From Xanthomonas hydrangeae (GTDB lineage Bacteria; Pseudomonadota; Gammaproteobacteria; Xanthomonadales; Xanthomonadaceae): a DNA stretch of 64,000 bases. The stretch covers positions 2,852,001-2,916,000 of the forward strand of contig LR990730.1 of NCBI GenBank assembly GCA_905142475.1. Direction: 5' to 3'. Positions 33,343 through 42,423 of the stretch are shown here, piece after piece (positions within the stretch are counted from its first letter, which is position 1; every line of letters starts with the position of its first letter). Under the pieces are notes generated by a model. That model was not told where the DNA came from. It ran no database searches and worked only from the letters and a program-made list of their open reading frames with translations. The translations under genes were made by a program, and so were the position numbers.

Positions 33343-35432
33343 GCGCCCAACCCGCCCCGATGAATGCCCGGCGCGTCATGGAGTTGCTGCGCAATGGCCT
33401 GGGCGCGCCGCTGGCGCTGATGGCCATGCTGGCCATGCTGATGGTGCCGCTGGCCGCACCGGTGCTGGATGCCCTGTTCACCTTCAACATCGCCATCTCG
33501 CTGATGGTGCTGCTGGCGGTGATCTACGTGCAGCGCCCGCTGGAATTCACCATTTTCCCGATCGTGCTGCTGATGACCACGATGCTGCGCCTGGCGCTGA
33601 ACGTCGCCTCCAGCCGCGTGATCCTGATCAACGGCCAGGACGGCCACGCTGCGGCCGGCAAGGTGATCGAAGCGTTCGGCCAGTTCGTCATCGGCGGCAA
33701 TTACGCAGTCGGCATCGTGGTGTTCGCGATCCTGACCATCATCAACTTCGTGGTCATCACCAAGGGTGCCGGGCGCGTGTCGGAAGTGACCGCGCGCTTC
33801 ATCCTCGACGCCATGCCCGGCAAGCAGATGGCGATCGACGCCGACCTCAACGCCGGTTTGCTGACGCGCGAGGAAGCCAAGGCCCGCCGCGAAGAAGTCC
33901 GCGAGGAAGCCGACTTCTACGGCGCGATGGACGGTGCCAACAAGTTCATCCGCGGCGACGCCATCGCCGCCATCATGATTTTGTTCATCAATCTCATCGG
34001 CGGTATGGCGGTGGGCATGTTCCAGCACGGCATGAGCTTTGTGGATGCCGCTTCCACCTACACCCTGCTGTCGATCGGTGACGGTTTGGTGGCGCAGCTG
34101 CCGGCCTTGCTGGTGTCGTCCTCTGTGGCCTTGCTGGTCACCCGCGCCTCGCGTGCGCAGGACATGCGCGGGGCCATGATCAGCCAGGTGTTCGGCCAGC
34201 ACCGCGCCCTTGCGGTGGCTGCGGCCATCCTGGGCCTGGTCGGCCTGGTGCCGGGCATGCCGAACGTCGCGTTTTTGACGCTGGGCCTGATCCTGGGCGT
34301 GATCGCCTGGAAAATGTACAAGCGCAGCCTGGTCGTCGCCCCGACCGGCGACCCCGCTACCGACCCCAAGGCCGCTGCGGCCGCCACTGCCGCCCAGGCC
34401 AGCTCCGAGCTGAGCTGGGACGAGCTGCGCCCGATCGACCCGCTGGGCCTGGAAGTGGGCTACCGGCTGATCCCGCTGGTGGACAAGAACCAGGGCGGCG
34501 AGCTGATGGCGCGCATCAAGGGCGTGCGCCGCAAGCTCACCCAGGACATCGGCTTTCTGGTGCCGCCGGTGCATATCCGCGACAACCTGGAGCTGTCGGC
34601 CAACGCCTACCGCTTGTTGGTACACGGCGTACCGGTGGCCACCGCGGAAATCTATCCCGACCGCGAACTGGCACTGGACCCGGGCGGCGCACTTGGCCAG
34701 CTCGACGGCATTCCCGGCAAGGACCCCGCGTTCGGCCTGGACGCCACCTGGATCCAGCCGCATCAACGCGCCTACGCCGAATCGATGGGCTACACGGTCG
34801 TCGACCCGGCCACCGTGGTCGCCACCCATCTGTCGCACCTGATCCGCGAACACGCCCCGGAACTGCTCGGCCACGAGGAAGTGCAGCAACTGCTGGCGAC
34901 CCTGGCCAAGACCGCGCCGAAGATGGTCGAGGACCTCACCCCCAAGGCGCTGCCGCTGTCGGTAGTGGTGCGCGTGCTGCAGAACCTGCTGATCGAACGC
35001 ATCCCGGTACGCCAGCTGCGCAAGATCGTCGAAGCGCTGGTCGAACACGCCCCGCACAGCCAGGACCCCACCACCCTCACCGCCGCAGTGCGTACCTCGC
35101 TGGGCCGCTTCATCGTTCAGGAGATCGCCGGCATGTCGGCCGAGCTGCCGGTCTACACGCTGGCTCCGCAGCTGGAGCGCGTGCTGCAGGAATCCACCCA
35201 CGGCAACGGCGTGGCGCTGGAACCCGGCCTGGCCGAGCGCCTGCACCAGAGCCTGGCCGATTGCGTCGGCAAGCAGGAAGCCCGCAACGAACCGGCGGTG
35301 GTACTGGTACCCGGCCAGGTCCGCGCCGCGCTGGCCCGCCTGGTCCGCCACAGCGTGCCGACCCTGTCGGTACTGGCGTACAGCGAAGTGCCGGAAGACA
35401 AGCGCCTGAAGCTGGTCGGCACGATCAGCTGA
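33339..35432 (+). CDS. flhA: flagellar export protein FlhA
   Basis: This 697-residue protein has eight membrane segments in the first half, the conserved loop GRVSEVTARFILDAMPGKQM, and a large cytoplasmic domain that forms the nonameric docking ring for substrates and chaperones. Length is as usual for the family. The long gap that follows contains REP-like repeats and the flhF promoter. Confidence 0.95.
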   Translation: MSAQPAPMNARRVMELLRNGLGAPLALMAMLAMLMVPLAAPVLDALFTFNIAISLMVLLAVIYVQRPLEFTIFPIVLLMTTMLRLALNVASSRVILINGQDGHAAAGKVIEAFGQFVIGGNYAVGIVVFAILTIINFVVITKGAGRVSEVTARFILDAMPGKQMAIDADLNAGLLTREEAKARREEVREEADFYGAMDGANKFIRGDAIAAIMILFINLIGGMAVGMFQHGMSFVDAASTYTLLSIGDGLVAQLPALLVSSSVALLVTRASRAQDMRGAMISQVFGQHRALAVAAAILGLVGLVPGMPNVAFLTLGLILGVIAWKMYKRSLVVAPTGDPATDPKAAAAATAAQASSELSWDELRPIDPLGLEVGYRLIPLVDKNQGGELMARIKGVRRKLTQDIGFLVPPVHIRDNLELSANAYRLLVHGVPVATAEIYPDRELALDPGGALGQLDGIPGKDPAFGLDATWIQPHQRAYAESMGYTVVDPATVVATHLSHLIREHAPELLGHEEVQQLLATLAKTAPKMVEDLTPKALPLSVVVRVLQNLLIERIPVRQLRKIVEALVEHAPHSQDPTTLTAAVRTSLGRFIVQEIAGMSAELPVYTLAPQLERVLQESTHGNGVALEPGLAERLHQSLADCVGKQEARNEPAVVLVPGQVRAALARLVRHSVPTLSVLAYSEVPEDKRLKLVGTIS

Positions 35433-35446
35433 GGCTGACGCACCTC

Positions 35447-35511
35447 GTAGGACGCACCCGGGCGCGACGGGCTCTACCGGGACGGCCCGTCGCGCCCAAG
35501 GGCGCTCCTAC
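35447..35511 (+). repeat. REP-like palindrome, copy 1 (GTAGGA...TCCTAC)
   Basis: It begins GTAGGACGC and ends GCGCTCCTAC, with an inner pair CGCGACGGGC / GCCCGTCGCG. One base is missing in the left arm relative to copy 2. GTAG at the stem foot is the hallmark of REP elements handled by RAYT transposases in xanthomonads and pseudomonads. Confidence 0.8.
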
Positions 35512-35566
35512 AACACGCCGGACAATCCGACGACATGCTGCGGACCAGGCAAGGTCGCCGACACCT

Positions 35567-35631
35567 GTAGGAGCGCACCTGGGCGCGAGGGCTTTACCAG
35601 GACGGCCCGTCGCGCCCAAGGGCGCTCCTAC
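35567..35631 (+). repeat. REP-like palindrome, copy 2
   Basis: It begins GTAGGAGCGC and ends GCGCTCCTAC, a full-length arm pair. It lies 55 bp after copy 1 in the same orientation. Confidence 0.8.
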
Positions 35632-35933
35632 GAACCCACCCGCGCTGGCCCTCTCGCTGCAGACAGGAGACCGACCACCGCGTCGGAAAGCCGCCACTCG
35701 TCCAAACCTCCAATCGATTGCACGACGCCAGCCGTTTCGAGGCTTTCCGGGCGCTCCAGGCTCGACCTCCCACCCGCCAGCGCATCCACCCGCACAGTGG
35801 ATGCCAACGCATTGCGCCCCTATAGAAAAGTCAATCGAACCAGTGACTTGGAATCTTGCAGCCGGGCCGATCGCACAGCTCCAGCCTGTCCCAACCCTCC
35901 AGATCCCCGCGCCGGAACCCTGGCACCGCGTTT

Positions 35934-35949
35934 TGGCACGCCGCGTGCA
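35934..35949 (+). promoter_or_regulatory. sigma-54 promoter for flhF-fleN-fliA
   Basis: TGGCACGCCGCGTGCA has GG-N10-GC. The predicted start near 35960 leaves a leader of about 150 bp before flhF, much longer than at the other four sigma-54 sites. Confidence 0.8.
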
Positions 35950-36109
35950 TTAGCTCTGGCGAGACCGCAGTCAGCTTGATCGCTGCGGGGCGAGCAGCAG
36001 CACTTGGAACAACCGAACGGGACAGGCAACTCATGACGCTGGCAACACACCCACATTCATCGCGCACCCGTCCGGCGTCCGGCGGGTCCCGTTCCTGGAG
36101 GCACTTGCC

Positions 36110-37795
36110 ATGAAGATCAAACGCTTCGTTGCCCCGGACATGCGCACCGCATTCCGCATGGTGCGTGAAGAACACGGCCCGGACGCCGTGATCCTGTCCA
36201 ACCGCCGTACCGTCGAAGGCATCGAGATCGTCGCTGCCAGCAACTACGACGAAGAACTCGTGCAGCGTGCTCTGGAAACCGCGCGCTCCGAGACTCCGGC
36301 CGCTGCGACGGCACAGATCGAACAAGCACCTGTCCAGCATGCGTCGGTCCAGCAGGCCCCGGCCGGGCCGGCCGCGCCGTTCCACGCCCCGCTGAAGCCG
36401 GCCGGCGACACCGGCAGCAGCCAGCGTCAGCGTGTTGCCAGCGCCGCAGACGACATGATCGCCGCGATGGCGCTGCGCCAGCCGGTCAACGTGCCGCGCT
36501 CGGCGCCGGCCGCCGTACCGGTGCGGACCGCCGCCGTCCCGTCTGCCGCCGCTCAAGCATTGGCCCACGCCGTTGCGGTTACCGCCGCACCGCGCCAGGA
36601 ACATGCGCTGTCGGCAGTGCCGGAACAGCTGTTCGCCGACTTCCTGACCACCGCACCGGTACAGGCTCCGGTGCACGCTGCCCCGGTGCAGGCACGCACG
36701 CCGATCATGGCCGCCGCGCTCGCCACCCACGCCGCTTACGGGCAGGACGACGACGAGCAGGACGACGACGGCTTCGACATGGACGACGCGCTGCCGCAGA
36801 TCCTGCCGCCGGCCGCGTTGCCGCCGCTGGTGGTCGCCCCGCCGGCGCTGGCCGCGGTGCCGGTCGCCGCCGCCCCGGCGCCGCAGAACGACGAAGAACT
36901 CAAGCAGTTGCGCGGCGAACTGGCGCTGATGCGTCAGATGATCGAGCGCGAAATGAACCGCCTCACCGACGAGCGCCTGCGTGGCTCCCCGGTGCGTGCG
37001 CAGGCCCTGGAGCTGATGGACGACTACGGCTTCGACGCCGGTCTGATCCGCGATGTGGCCCTGCAGATCCCGGCCGATACCGAATTGCACCGCGGCCGCG
37101 GGCTGATGCTGGGCCTGCTGTCCAAGCGTCTGCCGGTGGCGCCGATCGACCCGCTGGAACGCGGCGGCGTGATCGCCCTGGTCGGCCCGACCGGTGCCGG
37201 CAAGACCACCACCATCGCCAAGCTCGCCCAGCGCTTCGCCGCCCAGCACGCCCCGCGCGACGTGGCCCTGGTCACCACCGACACCCAGCGCGTCGGCGGC
37301 CGCGAGCAGCTGCACAGCTACGGCCGTCAGCTCGGCATCGCCGTGCACGAGGCCGACAGCGCCGAGAGCCTGCTGGAACTGCTCGAGCGTCTGCGCGACT
37401 ACAAGCTGGTGCTAATCGACACCGCCGGCATGGGCCAGCGCGACCGCGCCCTGGCCGCGCAGCTGAACTGGCTGCGCGCCGCGCACCAGGTCACCTCGCT
37501 GCTGGTGCTGCCGGCCAACGCCCATTTTTCCGACCTCGACGAGGTCGTACGCCGCTTCGCCCACGCCAAACCCCAAGGCGTGGTGCTGACCAAACTCGAC
37601 GAGACCGGCCGCTTCGGCAGCGCCTTGTCGGTGGTGGTCGACCACCAACTGCCCATCACCTGGGTGACTGACGGACAGCGGGTCCCCGACGACCTGCACC
37701 GCGCCAATGCCGCCAGTCTCGTTCTTCGCCTTGAAGATTTGCGGCGCGCTGCCGATAAGCCCTGTACTCCGGAGCACAACCATGCAGTCGCGTGA
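36110..37795 (+). CDS. flhF: flagellar biosynthesis GTPase FlhF
   Basis: This 561-residue SRP-type GTPase sets the polar site of flagellum assembly. Residues 1-60 form the basic N-domain (MKIKRFVAPDMRTAFRMVREE). Residues about 65-260 are an Ala/Pro-rich linker with an acidic patch (DDDEQDDDGFDMDD). The NG domain has the P-loop GPTGAGKTTTIAKLA near residue 358, then DTAGMGQRD. The linker is long for the family. fleN overlaps its end by 14 bp. Confidence 0.94.
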   Translation: MKIKRFVAPDMRTAFRMVREEHGPDAVILSNRRTVEGIEIVAASNYDEELVQRALETARSETPAAATAQIEQAPVQHASVQQAPAGPAAPFHAPLKPAGDTGSSQRQRVASAADDMIAAMALRQPVNVPRSAPAAVPVRTAAVPSAAAQALAHAVAVTAAPRQEHALSAVPEQLFADFLTTAPVQAPVHAAPVQARTPIMAAALATHAAYGQDDDEQDDDGFDMDDALPQILPPAALPPLVVAPPALAAVPVAAAPAPQNDEELKQLRGELALMRQMIEREMNRLTDERLRGSPVRAQALELMDDYGFDAGLIRDVALQIPADTELHRGRGLMLGLLSKRLPVAPIDPLERGGVIALVGPTGAGKTTTIAKLAQRFAAQHAPRDVALVTTDTQRVGGREQLHSYGRQLGIAVHEADSAESLLELLERLRDYKLVLIDTAGMGQRDRALAAQLNWLRAAHQVTSLLVLPANAHFSDLDEVVRRFAHAKPQGVVLTKLDETGRFGSALSVVVDHQLPITWVTDGQRVPDDLHRANAASLVLRLEDLRRAADKPCTPEHNHAVA

Positions 37796-38666
37796 ATACG
37801 CCAAGCTGACCAACGCCTTCCCCCTGACGGCGACCCGTCCCGAGCCGCTGGGCCCGGTGCGCACCATCGCCGTGACCGGTGGCAAGGGCGGCGTGGGTAA
37901 AACCAACATTTCCGCCAACCTGTCCGTGGCCCTCGCCGAGATGGGCAAGCGCACCTTGCTGCTCGACGCCGACCTTGGCCTGGCCAACCTGGACGTGGTC
38001 CTGGGCCTGTCGCCCAAGTACACCCTGGCCGACCTGATCGCCGGCCGCTGCACGCTGGACGAAGTCATCATCGAAGGCCCCGGCGGTGTATTGGTGGTGC
38101 CGGCCGCCTCCGGCCGCCGCCACATGGCCGAACTGGCCCCGGCCCAGCACATCGGCCTGGTCAACGTGTTCTCCGAGCTGGAACGCGACCTGGACGTGAT
38201 GGTCATCGACACCGCCGCCGGCATCACCGACAGCGTGCTGACCTTCTGCCAGGCCGCCCAGGACACCGTGGTGGTGGTCTGCGACGAACCGGCCTCGATC
38301 ACCGACGCCTACGCGCTGATCAAGGTGCTCTCGCGCGAACGCGGCGTGGACCGTCTGCAGATCATCGCCAACATGGTGCGCGACCCCAACGAAGGCCGCC
38401 TGCTGTACGACAAGCTGTCGCGGGTCTGCGAGAAATTCCTCGGCGACGTGTCGCTGAACTACCTCGGCCATGTGCCGCAGGACGACTGGTTGCGCTTGTC
38501 GGTACAGCGTCAGCAACCCGTCATCAAGGCCTACCCCGCCAGCCCCTCGGCGCTGGCCATCGCAGAAATCGCGCGGCGTACCTCGCGCTGGCAGGCACCC
38601 ACGGTGCCGCGCGGCAACGTCGAGTTCTTTGTCGAACGCATCATCCAACGGGGAGTCGCCGCATGA
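37782..38666 (+). CDS. fleN: flagellar number regulator FleN (FlhG), MinD-like ATPase
   Basis: This 294-residue MinD/ParA-like ATPase limits flagellar number, together with FlhF and the FleQ activator. The deviant Walker A GGKGGVGKT lies at residues 33-41, Walker B is in LDVMVIDTAAGI, and a C-terminal amphipathic helix is plausible. I start it at ATG 37782 because GGAG lies eight bases upstream; the frame extends to 37707 without support. It overlaps fliA by ATGA. Confidence 0.92.
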   Translation: MQSREYAKLTNAFPLTATRPEPLGPVRTIAVTGGKGGVGKTNISANLSVALAEMGKRTLLLDADLGLANLDVVLGLSPKYTLADLIAGRCTLDEVIIEGPGGVLVVPAASGRRHMAELAPAQHIGLVNVFSELERDLDVMVIDTAAGITDSVLTFCQAAQDTVVVVCDEPASITDAYALIKVLSRERGVDRLQIIANMVRDPNEGRLLYDKLSRVCEKFLGDVSLNYLGHVPQDDWLRLSVQRQQPVIKAYPASPSALAIAEIARRTSRWQAPTVPRGNVEFFVERIIQRGVAA

Positions 38667-39436
38667 GTACCGCTACCGCTACCGCAACGACGGCCACAGC
38701 GCAGTACCGTGCAGTACAACGCAACAACGCCAACGACATCGTCACCCAGCATGCCGACCTGGTGCGCCGCATCGCCCACCATCTGGCCGCGCGCCTGCCG
38801 GCGAGCGTGGAAGTGGACGACCTGATCCAGGCCGGCATGATCGGCCTGATCGAAGCCTCGCGCAGTTACGACTCCGACCAGGGCGCCTCGTTCGAAACCT
38901 ATGCCTCGATCCGTATCCGCGGCTCGATGATCGACGAGATCCGCCGTGGCGACTGGGTACCGCGGTCGGTGCACCGCCGCGCACGCGACGCTGCCGCTGC
39001 CGTGCGCAAGATCGAACAGCATACCGGCCGCGCCGCCGCCGCCACCGAAGTGGCCGCCGCGATGGAAATGCCGCTGCCCGATTACCTGCGTCTGATGGAA
39101 GACGCCGCGCGCGGCCAGGTGCTGAGCCTGGAGTCGCGGATCGAAGATCACGGCGAGCTGGACACCACCGCCAAGGGTGGCCCCAACCCACAGCAGATGA
39201 TGGAGCGTGGCGAATTCGGCCGCGAGCTGGGCAAGGCCATCGGCCAGTTGCCCGAGCGCGAGCAGCTGGTGCTGTCGCTGTACTACGAACAGGAATTGAA
39301 CCTGAAAGAAATCGGCGCCGTGCTCGGTGTCAGCGAATCGCGCGTGTGCCAGATCCACGGCCAGGCCGTGGTGCGTCTGCGCGGCCGCCTCAAGGTCTTC
39401 GAACTGGCCGATGCCGGTGTCGAAATTGACGACTAA
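38663..39436 (+). CDS. fliA: RNA polymerase sigma-28 factor FliA
   Basis: This 257-residue sigma factor drives late flagellar and chemotaxis genes. Region 2 contains LIQAGMIGLIEASRSYD and FETYASIRIRGSMIDEIRRGDW; region 4 contains LSLYYEQELNLKEIGAVLGVSESRVCQIH. It is in the sigma-54-driven flhF operon, as expected for the flagellar cascade. Several FliA-type promoters occur in this window. Confidence 0.95.
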   Translation: MSTATATATTATAQYRAVQRNNANDIVTQHADLVRRIAHHLAARLPASVEVDDLIQAGMIGLIEASRSYDSDQGASFETYASIRIRGSMIDEIRRGDWVPRSVHRRARDAAAAVRKIEQHTGRAAAATEVAAAMEMPLPDYLRLMEDAARGQVLSLESRIEDHGELDTTAKGGPNPQQMMERGEFGRELGKAIGQLPEREQLVLSLYYEQELNLKEIGAVLGVSESRVCQIHGQAVVRLRGRLKVFELADAGVEIDD

Positions 39437-39471
39437 TTTTTTCGCGTATTTTTTCGTGTTAGGAGCTTGAT

Positions 39472-39864
39472 GTGAACAAGAACATGCGGATTTTGATCGT
39501 GGACGACTTCTCGACGATGCGACGTATCGTCAAGAATCTGTTGGGCGATCTCGGCTTCACCAATACCGCAGAGGCCGAAGACGGCAACAGCGCATTGGCG
39601 GCGTTGCGGGCTGGCCCGTTCGATTTCGTGGTCACCGACTGGAACATGCCCGGCATGACCGGCATCGACCTGCTGCGCAACATCCGCGCCGACGCCAAGC
39701 TCAAGCACCTGCCGGTGATGATGGTCACCGCCGAAGCCAAGCGCGAGCAGATCATCGAAGCCGCCCAGTGCGGCGTGAACGGCTACATCATCAAGCCGTT
39801 CACCGCGCAAACGCTGGAAGAAAAGCTGGGCAAGGTGTTCGAACGTCTGGCGGCGACCGCCTGA
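39472..39864 (+). CDS. cheY: chemotaxis response regulator CheY
   Basis: This 130-residue single receiver domain has the acidic pair D11-D12, the phosphorylated D56 (VTDWNMP) and K108 (IKPF). It starts at GTG 39472, with AGGAG six bases upstream. Phospho-CheY binds FliM and changes rotation. The 35-bp gap after fliA carries two TTTTTTCG repeats but no clear promoter, so it is probably read through from flhF-fliA. Confidence 0.94.
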   Translation: MNKNMRILIVDDFSTMRRIVKNLLGDLGFTNTAEAEDGNSALAALRAGPFDFVVTDWNMPGMTGIDLLRNIRADAKLKHLPVMMVTAEAKREQIIEAAQCGVNGYIIKPFTAQTLEEKLGKVFERLAATA

Positions 39865-40490
39865 TGAACGCCACCGTGGAAACCAATGCCGAACGCGCTG
39901 CCTTGATCGACCGCCTGCAAGGCGCGCTCGATGCACTGGAAAGCGGCGACGAAGCCGCCTGGAAGCGCGAGGTCGACCACCTCGCCGCCTTGCGCACTCG
40001 TCCGATGATGCAGGGCCTGAGCCGGCTCGCACGCGAACTCGGTCAGGCGCTGGGCGAACTGCCCACCGTGCCCGAAGAAGCCGGCGAGCTGGACGATGCG
40101 TGTTCGCGCCTGGACCACGTGGTGGAAATGACCGAAAAGGCCAGCCATCGCACGCTGGACCTGGTCGAAGAATGCCGTGAGCTGGCCAACCAGCTGCGCG
40201 ACGGCGGTCTGAATCAGGACCAGGGCGCGCTGATGGACAAGATGCGCCACAACCTGACCGAACTGTCGCTGGCGCAGAGCTACCAGGACCTGAGCGGGCA
40301 GATCATCCGTCGCGTGGCCGGCATCGTGCGGCGCGTGCACGAAGGCTTCGGCGCACTCGGCCTGCCGCCCAAGAGCACCGAGCCGAAGAAAGACGACGGC
40401 GGTCTTGCCGGTCCTGCAGTCAAGGGCCTGGACCGTCACGCGGTGTCGCAGGACGACGCCGATGACCTGCTGTCCGGATTGGGGTTGTAA
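39864..40490 (+). CDS. cheZ: CheY-P phosphatase CheZ
   Basis: This 208-residue helical protein has the catalytic segment QSYQDLSGQIIRRV (Asp and Gln in the same spacing as the active Asp143/Gln147 of the enterobacterial protein). It ends in the CheY-binding tail DDLLSGLGL. I start it at ATG 39864, which shares one base with the cheY stop. It lies between cheY and cheA. Confidence 0.92.
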   Translation: MNATVETNAERAALIDRLQGALDALESGDEAAWKREVDHLAALRTRPMMQGLSRLARELGQALGELPTVPEEAGELDDACSRLDHVVEMTEKASHRTLDLVEECRELANQLRDGGLNQDQGALMDKMRHNLTELSLAQSYQDLSGQIIRRVAGIVRRVHEGFGALGLPPKSTEPKKDDGGLAGPAVKGLDRHAVSQDDADDLLSGLGL

Positions 40491-40492
40491 CC

Positions 40493-42151
40493 ATGAGTGC
40501 TGTTCCAGACGATATTGCTGCCGATTTCATCGTCGAGGCCCAGGAAATCCTGGATCGCCTCGGCGAACAGCTGGTCGCGCTGGAACAGGCACCGGACGAA
40601 GCCGACCAGCTCAACGCGGTGTTCCGCGGTTTCCACACGCTCAAGGGCGGCGCCGGCTTTCTGGCGATCAAGCCCATGGTGGAGCTGTGCCACGCCGCTG
40701 AAGAAACCCTCGGCATGGCACGCTCCGGCCAGGCGGTGTTGCAGGCGCATCACTTCGATGCCGCGCAGCAGTCGCTGGATTATCTGCAGGCGATGCTGGA
40801 TGCGATGGGCTCGGGCGAAACCGTGCCGCACGCACCGGCCTCGCTGATTGCGCAGTTCGATGCCAAGAGCGGCCCGCCGGCGGTCAAGGCCGCACCCAAA
40901 GCCGCATTGGCTGCGGTGGCTAACGCCGCGCACGACGACGGCCACGCACCGGCGCCCGGCGCCAAAGCCGCGCCCAAAGCAGCCGCCAAAGGTGCCGAAG
41001 CCGAACAGACCGTGCGCGTTGATACCAAGCGCCTGGACGCCATCGTCAACCTGATCGGCGAACTGGTGCTCTCGCGCAATCGTCTCAAGACCCTGCGCAC
41101 CCGCCTGCGCGACGAAGAACTCGATCGCGCGGTCAGCGTGCTGGATATCGCCACCGCGCGCCTGCAGACCGCAGTCATGCGCACCCGCATGCAGCCGGTG
41201 AGCAAGGTGTTCTCGCGCTTCCCCAAGGTGGCCCGCGACGTCGCGCGCACCTTGTCCAAGGAGGTGGAGCTGGAACTGATCGGCGCCGAAACGGAACTGG
41301 ACCGTAATCTGGTCGAAGCCCTGGCCGATCCGCTGGTGCATCTGGTGCGCAACGCGATCGACCACGGCATCGAGTCCCCTGCCCTGCGCGAAGCCACCGG
41401 CAAACCGCGCAGCGGTCATGTGCGGCTGTCTGCGCAGCAGGAAGGCGACTACGTCAGCATCGAAATCCAGGACGACGGCGCCGGCATCGACCCCGAGCGC
41501 CTGCGCGAAATCGCCCGCAACAAAGGCCTGATCGACGCCGAAGCCGCTGCCCGTCTGAGCACCGACGAGTGCCTGCATCTGATCTTCATGCCGGGCTTCT
41601 CCACCAAGGCCGAGGTCACCGACATCTCCGGCCGCGGCGTCGGTATGGACGTGGTGCAGTCGCGCATCCGCGAACTCAGCGGGCAGATCCAGATCCAGTC
41701 CGAACTGGGCCGCGGCAGCCGCTTCATGATCCGCGTGCCGCTGACCCTGGCAATCCTGCCCACACTGTTGGTGCAGGCCGGCGAAGCCGTCTACGCTTTG
41801 CCGCTGGCACGCGTGGTCGAAGTGCTGCACGCACCGCAGACCTCGCTGGGCTGGTTCGACGGCCGCGCCGTGCTGGACCGCCGCTCGCACACCCTGCCGC
41901 TGATCGACCTGCGCCGCTGGCTGGGCGTGCCCGCCGAACAACCGCCGCTACTGACCGTGGTGCTGTTGCAGGCCGGCGAAACCCGCTTCGGCCTGGTGGT
42001 GGACCAGGTTCGCGGCCGCGAGGAAGTGGTGATCAAACCGCTACCGCGCGCCCTGCGCGGCCTGCCCGGCTACGCCGGCGCCACCTTGATCGGCGACGGC
42101 CGCATGGCGCTGATCCTGGACGTGGATGGATTGCGCTCCAGCGATCATTGA
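40493..42151 (+). CDS. cheA: chemotaxis histidine kinase CheA, form without P2 domain
   Basis: This 552-residue kinase has an HPt domain with the phosphorylated H48 (RGFHTLKGG). An Ala/Lys-rich linker (about 125-170) stands where the CheY-binding P2 domain would be. Dimerization (LDAIVNLIGELVLSRNRL), ATP-binding (HLVRNAIDHGIE, then the DDGAGID and GRGVGMDVV boxes) and CheW-like domains follow. The second CheA in the window is 666 residues and keeps a middle domain. Lack of P2 suggests slower or less specific phosphotransfer. An intrinsic terminator follows at 42237. Confidence 0.92.
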   Translation: MSAVPDDIAADFIVEAQEILDRLGEQLVALEQAPDEADQLNAVFRGFHTLKGGAGFLAIKPMVELCHAAEETLGMARSGQAVLQAHHFDAAQQSLDYLQAMLDAMGSGETVPHAPASLIAQFDAKSGPPAVKAAPKAALAAVANAAHDDGHAPAPGAKAAPKAAAKGAEAEQTVRVDTKRLDAIVNLIGELVLSRNRLKTLRTRLRDEELDRAVSVLDIATARLQTAVMRTRMQPVSKVFSRFPKVARDVARTLSKEVELELIGAETELDRNLVEALADPLVHLVRNAIDHGIESPALREATGKPRSGHVRLSAQQEGDYVSIEIQDDGAGIDPERLREIARNKGLIDAEAAARLSTDECLHLIFMPGFSTKAEVTDISGRGVGMDVVQSRIRELSGQIQIQSELGRGSRFMIRVPLTLAILPTLLVQAGEAVYALPLARVVEVLHAPQTSLGWFDGRAVLDRRSHTLPLIDLRRWLGVPAEQPPLLTVVLLQAGETRFGLVVDQVRGREEVVIKPLPRALRGLPGYAGATLIGDGRMALILDVDGLRSSDH

Positions 42152-42155
42152 GCTT

Positions 42156-42207
42156 CGGGATTGGGGATTGGGGATTGGGGAATCGGGAATCGGGAATCGG
42201 GAATCGG
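42156..42207 (+). repeat. short-unit array (GGGGATT x 3-4, then GGGAATC x 4)
   Basis: This is a tandem array with a 7-base period just after the cheA stop. It is the reverse complement type of the arrays at 22773 and 32101. Confidence 0.9.
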
Positions 42208-42236
42208 CAAGACGATCTGGTCTGCCTGATTTGACG

Positions 42237-42268
42237 ACAACGGCCGCGTACTGCGGCCGTTGTTGTTT
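42237..42268 (+). terminator. intrinsic terminator after cheA
   Basis: An 11-bp perfect stem (ACAACGGCCGC with GCGGCCGTTGT) over a 5-base loop is followed by a T-rich stretch. Confidence 0.85.
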
Positions 42269-42346
42269 CACTACCAGCATCGCTGCCAATCTATGCCGCT
42301 ACGCGCGCAGGCATGCGGGAGATGGTTTGGCGACGGTCAGGCTGCC

Positions 42347-42386
42347 GTGGAAGTGAACCTGGAACCGTTATTTAGAACCGTTATTT
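42347..42386 (+). repeat. left border repeat: two GAACCGTTATTT units
   Basis: The segment GTGGAAGTG is followed by ACCTGGAACCGTTATTT and, one base later, by a second GAACCGTTATTT. The same sequence in opposite orientation closes the accessory island at 48391-48438. Confidence 0.85.
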
Positions 42387-42423
42387 ACAGCCAATATTTA
42401 AGCACCTTAAACCAGCCCGGGTT

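Larger units (their letters stand above)
35433..35933. other. flhA-flhF intergenic region
   Basis: About 500 bp without a gene. It has two 65-bp REP-like elements (35447-35511, 35567-35631). The rest (35632-35933) shows no clear feature. Confidence 0.75.
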
